A DNA stretch of 5,668 nucleotides from contig JALRDS010000041.1 of NCBI GenBank assembly GCA_023259925.1, positions 1 to 5,668 of the forward strand, in the 5' to 3' direction. This DNA comes from Candidatus Saccharimonadia bacterium (GTDB lineage Bacteria; Patescibacteriota; Saccharimonadia; Saccharimonadales; Saccharimonadaceae). The notes beneath the pieces are model-generated. The model was not told the origin of the DNA. It was given only the letters and a program-made list of their open reading frames with translations, and searched no databases. Below, piece by piece: positions 5,650 through 5,668 of this stretch; within the stretch, counting starts at the first letter, position 1, and the number at the start of each line of letters is the position of its first letter. The translations under genes were made by a program, and so were the position numbers.

Positions 5650-5658
5650 ATTATAGCA
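5650..5658 (-). promoter_or_regulatory. Extended -10 promoter for the histidine kinase; predicts a leaderless mRNA
   Basis: On the - strand TGCTATAAT is a consensus extended -10 box (TGN plus perfect TATAAT). Six bases (TACCCT) separate it from the ATG, so transcription should begin at or beside the start codon. No Shine-Dalgarno site can fit. Any -35 box would lie at about 5673-5678, outside the window. Confidence 0.6.
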
Positions 5659-5668
5659 TTAGCACAAT

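Noticed and set aside
1..5668. UGA read as glycine (code 25), as in Gracilibacteria and Absconditabacteria
   Set aside because: No gene needs to read through a TGA; all conserved glycines use GGN codons. The absence of TGA stops in eight genes is weak evidence from a small sample.

Overview
The window looks like a piece of a small, reduced bacterial genome, most likely Patescibacteria/CPR and probably a Saccharibacteria (TM7) relative. The reasons are the divergent L11, NusG and SecE sequences, the compact layout, and the secE-nusG-rplK block that is not followed by rplA. This placement rests on recalled family resemblance, not on a search. All eight stop codons seen are TAA or TAG, and the standard code reads every gene cleanly.

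Left part (1-1573, + strand): the window opens inside an RNase HI gene (rnhA), of which only the C-terminal part is visible. Within a few bases after its last catalytic Asp codon, the sequence changes to the middle of a trehalose-6-phosphate synthase gene. That gene continues as the UDP-glucose-binding half of OtsA fused to a complete OtsB-type phosphatase. About 240 residues of OtsA, including the acceptor-sugar site, are missing. This is either a natural deletion joining rnhA to otsA or an assembly chimera, and it is the most important thing to check here. A perfect 11-bp hairpin (1581-1611) separates this part from the convergent operon.

Middle part (1632-3305, - strand): a transcription/translation/secretion operon reads secE, nusG, a small unrecognised gene, rplK. 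The small gene starts on the last base of the nusG stop codon (TAATG). A promoter-like sequence for rplK overlaps the 3' end of the small gene. secE appears to start at a GTG with a good Shine-Dalgarno site, downstream of a promoter and a 9-bp hairpin that would lie at the very 5' end of the mRNA.

Right part (3404-5643): a membrane-anchored family 2 glycosyltransferase (+) diverges from secE and converges on a soluble PAS-HisKA-HATPase histidine kinase (-). Both genes carry the same start arrangement, TGN-TANAAT-N6-ATG (an extended -10 box exactly six bases before the ATG). This predicts leaderless mRNAs, in contrast to rplK and secE, which have leaders and Shine-Dalgarno sites.

No tRNA, rRNA, insertion sequence, CRISPR array or gene-free stretch over 300 bases was found. 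The only intergenic regions are 1574-1631, 2058-2127, 2949-2969, 3306-3403, 4544-4551 and 5644-5668.
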